NCBI GenBank assembly: GCA_937906385.1
Contig: CALCYQ010000006.1
Span: 1-50,863 of the forward strand
DNA length: 50,863 nt
From: an uncultured Candidatus Saccharibacteria bacterium
GTDB lineage: Bacteria > Patescibacteriota > Saccharimonadia > Saccharimonadales > Saccharimonadaceae
Reading direction: 5' to 3'
The notes under the pieces are model-generated. The model saw nothing but the letters and a program-made list of their open reading frames with translations. It did not search any database and was not told where the DNA came from. A program made the translations under genes and the position numbers. Positions 50,362 to 50,863 of this stretch are shown in pieces. Position 1 is the first letter of the stretch. Every line of letters starts with the position of its first letter.

Positions 50362-50754
50362 ATGGCTAAAAATAAGAGAGGTAAAGTCTTAATCCCTGGC
50401 GGTGTTCGACCTTGGCCACACGAGCTTCGTGTTGCTAACATTTTGGCACTAGCCGGCCATGCCGTAGAGTTTTTGCCGAAAACAAATATGAAGACTGCAG
50501 ATATTCTGTTGGACGATGTAGCTTATGAAATTAAGTCTCCAAAGTCTGCTAATTCTAATACGCTCGAGCATGTCCTAAAGAAAGCGTTGAAACAATCTAG
50601 CAATATAATTATCGACACATCAAGAATGAAGAACGTACGCGACGACAATACTCGCCGTTTCTTAATCAACCAAGTTAGAATCAGAAAGCAGATAAAGAAG
50701 CTCATCATGATCTCGAAGCAAGGGCAGATAATTGACATATCGAGTCTTGTGTAA
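50362..50754 (+). CDS. Orphan CdiA-CT type tRNase-domain protein
   Basis: 130 residues, basic, no signal peptide. The pattern matches the PD-(D/E)xK tRNase domain found at the C-terminus of CdiA toxins and of mobile-element proteins: Glu21 in PHELRVANILALAGH, Asp47 in TADILLD, Glu56 and Lys58 in VAYEIKSPKS, then the helix EHVLKKALKQSSNIIIDTS. All four likely catalytic residues are present, so it may be active. No immunity gene or delivery domain is attached, though the window ends soon after. A TATAAT box 6 nt before the ATG suggests a leaderless mRNA. It may be an effector, a toxin, or a domesticated RNA-processing enzyme. Confidence 0.68.
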   Translation: MAKNKRGKVLIPGGVRPWPHELRVANILALAGHAVEFLPKTNMKTADILLDDVAYEIKSPKSANSNTLEHVLKKALKQSSNIIIDTSRMKNVRDDNTRRFLINQVRIRKQIKKLIMISKQGQIIDISSLV

Positions 50755-50769
50755 TAAAATGAAAATATC

Positions 50770-50817
50770 GAAGTTCTTGCACGGCGCCGAAGGTACCTAC
50801 CGCAGGAACTTCTTTTT
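50770..50817 (+). terminator. Terminator of the tRNase-domain gene
   Basis: Eleven-base-pair stem GAAGTTCTTGC / GCAGGAACTTC (one G-U pair) with a 21-nt loop and five T. The remaining 46 nt to the window end hold nothing I can identify. Confidence 0.88.
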
Positions 50818-50863
50818 GTGCTAGAGTAATATCAGGAAGAAAAGTATAAGATACTGAATTGAA

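Noticed and set aside
50760..50820. 22-codon frame after the tRNase-domain gene
   Set aside because: It coincides with the terminator hairpin and has no ribosome binding site.
1..50863. CRISPR arrays, insertion sequences or prophage genes
   Set aside because: No regularly spaced repeats, transposase motifs, integrase or capsid-type proteins were recognised on either strand.
1..50863. tRNA or rRNA genes
   Set aside because: No T-loop/acceptor arrangement or rRNA sequence was recognised by eye. A covariance-model scan would be decisive.
1..50863. Alternative genetic code (TGA as glycine, as in Gracilibacteria)
   Set aside because: TGA ends real genes at expected places (hrcA stop overlapping grpE as ATGA) and conserved glycines use GGN codons.

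Overview
The window reads as one genomic segment of a Candidatus Saccharibacteria (TM7, Patescibacteria/CPR) type bacterium. The evidence is the compact gene set, small versions of core enzymes, a Gram-positive style wall (class A PBP, UppP, sortase, sorting signals), lactate fermentation, and the absence of biosynthetic operons. The standard code is used, because TGA acts as a stop throughout. The lineage call is an inference from gene content, since no marker could be searched.

Layout. 1-700: a fragment of a flagellar MotE-like gene on the minus strand, with foreign codon use and probably a chimeric contig end. 704-5030: lysS, dprA, ldh and a PIN-TRAM protein. 5037-10235: a class A penicillin-binding protein divergent from leuS. 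10339-11896: an EEP-family hydrolase convergent with a class B sortase. 12011-16233: a translation/RNA block (rpmF, nusB, NUDIX, rnc, rpsP, a membrane protein, a KhpA-like KH protein). 16362-18647: a very large polytopic membrane protein. 18734-26242: rpoB-rpoC with a structured leader. 26265-30790: a BI-1 family protein, a SipW-type signal peptidase, three exported proteins with SipW/TasA-type signal peptides and a wall-anchored partner. 30802-37627: a secreted protein, cysteine desulfurase, DsbA-like protein, uppP, a SAM riboswitch with metK, and lepA. 37666-44887: a nucleotide kinase-like protein, a membrane protein, CIRCE-hrcA-grpE-trmD, recG, a metal-hydrolase-like protein and rsmD. 44946-50863: an accessory stretch with small and hypothetical genes, a 24-codon gene, a membrane GH25 muramidase, a PQTxD-anchored surface protein, a methyltransferase, a TPM-like protein and an orphan CdiA-type tRNase domain.

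How the genes work together. The surface genes form a coherent system. SipW would mature the three TasA-like proteins. The class B sortase would anchor proteins ending in PQTxD-type signals (the protein at 30054 and the protein at 47236). PBP1a and UppP build the wall, and GH25 could cut self or host peptidoglycan. This fits an epibiont that lives on another Gram-positive cell, which is inference.

Regulation. Fourteen genes have a TATAAT-like box 6-8 nt before the start codon, which predicts leaderless mRNAs. A second set uses a strong promoter (TTGACTTTTT, 17-nt spacer, TATAAT) and usually carries a 5' leader. Convergent genes are separated by bidirectional hairpin terminators. No tRNA, rRNA, CRISPR array or insertion sequence was recognised.
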